This document shows, piece by piece, positions 61,141 to 64,000 of a DNA stretch of 64,000 nt. This DNA is from Cinclus cinclus (taxonomy: Eukaryota; Chordata; Aves; Passeriformes; Cinclidae). The position numbers were made by a program, and so were the translations under genes. The stretch is from NCBI RefSeq assembly GCF_963662255.1, contig NC_085050.1:7559334-7623333 (forward strand), in the 5' to 3' direction. The notes beneath the pieces are model-generated. The model worked only from the letters and a program-made list of their open reading frames with translations, made no database searches and had not been told where the DNA came from. Position 1 is the first letter of the stretch. Each line of letters begins with the position of its first letter.

Positions 61141-62313
61141 GACACCATCAGCCCCATTTATCTCCTCATTGCTTCTCAAAAACTACTCCCAGTGTTCCAG
61201 CAGTGCAGGAGCATTGGAAAACTAATGACTCAAAAGTAAGAAAAACCTGTCCTTGAGTTTAGATATTTTAGCAGCTGGAAAAAGAAGCAGGTCTTCAGTT
61301 TGTATGAGCAGGTGGAGCTGAAGAGCCGTAGAAGTCGTGTCTACCTATACGTGCAGAACTCCCTGTGCACCCTGCCCAAGGTGACATTTGTACCAATAAT
61401 GGAGTTCTGAGATGGTGCTCAGTGAGATGGCAGGGGAGAAATAGGATGGATTGTTCAGAAAAGGAATAACTCTCCAATGCAGCTTTAGTGGGGAGTGATC
61501 ATCGCTGTTTTATTCTTCTGCGACCCTGTCCAGAAATGAGGTTCTGCTGACCTCTTGTACCTTTTCTCCAGGGAAGTGGTGAGTCATAGAATGACTTCCT
61601 ACATGTAGGTGCAAGTGTAGACATTGCCCTAAAAGCACGCTGATGAGTACAGTAAAGTGGAAGATGGTGCCATCCCCAAGGCTTTAGCACACTGGGTAGT
61701 CAATGCATCTGTCTCATTAAAGAGAAACTGGTTTCTGAAAATCAGATTTTCTCATTCCACTGCTAAGAAGCAGCTGAGCTTGTACTGGCTGGGCCCCCAC
61801 TGGCAGGATGCTGGGCTTGGGTGTACCCTGGGATGCCATTCCCAGTGCCATTCCCCCCATCCAGACCTGGGTACATGCCTGTGCATTTTCTCCAGGTCTG
61901 AATTTTCTGCAGCAGTAATGATCTGTCCATGCTGCCTGCCCTGTCACAAAAAACACATCCACCCCCACAGAAAGCAGCATACCCACAGTGAGCCTGGCTC
62001 CAGAGCTCCTGCAAGCCCTGCCTGAATTAAACACCTATTTTAATTTGTAGATGATTTGTAGGCTTCAACTACCATTAGAGTTTCATAGAGCATACTGTTT
62101 TTTTCTGTCTCTTTTTTATTGGCACAACAAATACTTATTGGTAGTTTGTCAAAGTTACATGCAAAGTTACAAAGTTACTATCCTGTGTAGCAAGAAGGAA
62201 AAAACAGAGCAGCTTGCTTTAAAAAGCAGCAGTTTAAAATTATCTGCAGAGGTGCTTCTGCTGGGTCAGGGAGAACAGGCACAGAGGCAGAGGCAGAGGC
62301 ATCTCACTTTTCC
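61141..62313. other. Noncoding stretch with small repeats
   Basis: Three AAAGTTAC copies at about 62149-62175 and three AGGCAG-type units at about 62284-62300. A 122-codon plus frame (61657-62025) overlaps two minus frames; no domain. No gene. Confidence 0.5.
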
Positions 62314-62328
62314 TTTTTTTTTTTTTTT
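62314..62328 (+). repeat. Poly(T), 15 bases
   Basis: T15 run. Simple homopolymer. Confidence 0.9.
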
Positions 62329-62479
62329 GCTAGCAGTGTATCAGCTGTAAATTACAGGGGGTGGAGAAAGGGACATGAATGACAAAGTTCAGAAACAGCA
62401 TCTGCTGAAGAAAAACAAATGAGGTGGGGGGCAAAGCAGAAAAAAAAACAGATGAAACACTGTAATTGCTTGGCAACAA

Positions 62480-62960
62480 GTTGCTATTGTAATTTAGAAA
62501 ATTGGAAGCATCCGTTCTCAAACAGTTCTAGCTTTATTTCGTTTCTTCTTTCCTTCTGAGTGCAGCCCTTGTTCAGCGATCAGCTGTGTCCTGCTGCAGG
62601 ATTACTGCTCTCCTCCACACAGAGCAGTAATGGACCCCTCGTGTTCGCCTGTGCGCCGTCGAAGAAAAGCATTTCGCGATTGTTTCGCAGTGCAGTCATT
62701 TAACAAGATTAGAGATAATTTGCCCCTTGGAATGCAAAACTGTTTCTACAGGTGCTTAAGCTTCCTGGCTTTTGGATTAGAGGCCTCATTTTGTTTTGTG
62801 CCGTTGCATTCAGGAGGTCTCCAAGGACTGTAAATAAATGAACAGCGACCTTCCGCAGCTGGGAAACTAATTTTCCAGCCCAAGCTGCAAGAGTTGCGGC
62901 TTACAAAGCTCAGTGGATGCAGATAAATATGTGCATGCTAATGTATTAAACGTGGTGATT
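62480..62960. promoter_or_regulatory. Strongest candidate conserved noncoding or regulatory element
   Basis: Eight CpGs fall within 48 bp (62640-62687), including GCGCCGTCG and TTCGCGAT, in a window otherwise depleted of CpG. Around it are motif-dense stretches: TAAATAAATGAACA (forkhead-like), ATGTGCATGCTAATGTATTA (octamer/homeodomain-like) and GTGATTAACTAATG. A 67-codon plus frame (62630-62833) starts at an ATG in the CpG cluster and reads MDPSCSPVRRRRKAFRDC, so a small coding exon is the alternative. I do not recognise that peptide. Seen directly: the CpG cluster and motifs. Inferred: function and conservation. Confidence 0.35.
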
Positions 62961-64000
62961 AACTAATGCTGCCTGCGCCTGAATGCCAGGCATTTGGGAG
63001 ACTCCCAGAGAAACCAGCCTGCCCCAGAGGGAGCAGGTTGCTGGAGGCAAGCAGGAGGGCCAGGGGTGTCAGAGGTGGTACAAGGGCTGATGGCCGTTCC
63101 CACTGATGCTGGCACAGCTCCTTCACACCTCCCTGCCTCCTCCTCCCAAGGGACAGAACAAGCCCCAGCCTTTGGCCGCATCCAGGAGGACGGGAAGTCT
63201 TGTAGACATCTACTGAGATGTGGAACCTCAAGGATGTAGGGATGCCATGGACTCCTTCCAAAGGAAAGGAGAGACCGTGCACACTCCCCCAGGGACACCA
63301 GTTCTCGTCCTACCAAATAGATGTGGTCTCTGGAACAATTCTCCAAGAAGAATCATTGGATGGAGAAGGATTCCTGGAGGGACCTGGATCATGGTTTCTG
63401 GGGATCAGAAAAAGCCTTGTTTATTTGACTTCCCTTTTCTTTTTCTATGTATTTTCTTTTTCTTGTAGTGTTTCCCTTCCTTCTATGGGTGTAATTTGTT
63501 TATTTGAGCTGTGGGGGAAATTGGATTCATTCAACCTTTATTCCTTAAGTCTTTTTTTAATTCAGATGTGGGATGAAAATCAAGACCACTGGAATTCCCC
63601 AGATGATGAAATTACTTTTCTCTGCTCAACCCTGCAATAATTCCCAGTCTGGGGAAGGTCTGAGCAAATCTAGCTGGGACCAGAGATCTCCCTGCCTTGG
63701 ACATCCCTACTGGGCCCTGTCAGGCTGGCTCCCTGGGATGCTCAGGAGCACTCTGCTTCTGGAATTCCCAGACCTGTGAGGCCCAGAGCGCCAAGCATTT
63801 TGCCAAACTAGCCATGACCAGTGGTTTGGGGGAAAATCCAAGGTTCAGAAGTTCATTGTTTGAGATCTTTCTGTGCCATAGGTCATCTGGCTACTTTGAA
63901 CAAAATGCTGAAACATTTCAGTGTACTCATGGGTCAGGGGACAGAGAACCTGAAGTTCTACAGGTTCATTAGTAAAGCATTTCAAAAGTGATTTAGGTGA
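62961..64000. other. Noncoding stretch to window end
   Basis: GC-richer at 62980-63240, where several frames on both strands (up to 140 codons, 63218-63640 on plus) remain open for lack of stops. No domain recognised. T-rich at 63420-63475. Sequence continues beyond the window. Confidence 0.45.

Noticed and set aside
1..64000. CRISPR array, rRNA, prophage, operons or bacterial terminators
   Set aside because: No regularly spaced identical repeats, no rRNA sequence and no compact gene layout; the window is vertebrate noncoding DNA.
1..64000. Endogenous retrovirus or LTR pair
   Set aside because: I looked for paired long direct repeats and for gag/pol/env-type motifs and saw none; a solitary, diverged LTR cannot be excluded by eye.

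Overview
This is vertebrate nuclear DNA, most likely from a bird. The key marker is the CR1 LINE family with avian-type 3' ends: GGTTGGAA..GATCAT..GTCCAAC blocks bounded by decayed octamers of the ATTCTATG type. The longest copy still carries recognisable reverse-transcriptase motifs. There are also decayed MIR-like and CR1/L3-like ancient amniote repeats, and no L1/Alu-type repeats. The base composition is AT-rich and CpG-poor. I cannot identify the species or locus.

I found no protein-coding gene, RNA gene, operon or CRISPR array. The open frames are short. The longest is 243 codons on the minus strand near 22.1-22.8 kb; none matches a protein family I recognise except CR1 fragments. The window reads as intergenic or deep-intronic DNA.

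Layout: 1-10 kb is plain noncoding sequence with one MIR-like relic (5.8 kb) and a CR1 tail (6.4 kb). At 10-19 kb there is a 36-base A tract, an ancient inverted-arm repeat (13.3 kb), an 18-bp perfect palindrome (14.3 kb) and blocks that look like conserved noncoding elements (10.7, 14.3, 16.8-17.1 and 17.95-18.7 kb, the last with four GATA cores in 64 bp). At 22-25.7 kb come the longest ORF, a CR1 tail, an exon-like stretch ending in a good donor, and the 1.16-kb CR1 with an AT microsatellite inside its RT domain. At 27-29 kb there is an A-rich tract, a MIR-like relic and a 19-unit hexanucleotide repeat. At 33-38 kb there are small hairpins, a 34-bp-offset duplication, a regulatory-looking block and a CAAA-rich tract next to a short CR1 tail. 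At 43-45 kb there is a plus-strand CR1, a MIR-like relic and a G-quadruplex motif. At 50-59 kb there are simple repeats, a second G-quadruplex motif and a possible 30-nt microexon. At 61-63 kb there is an L3-like relic and the strongest regulatory candidate (62.5-62.95 kb), with a tight CpG cluster.

No genes can be shown to work together here. If the window has a function it is probably cis-regulatory, and that is inference from sequence texture only. No novel biological system is evident.
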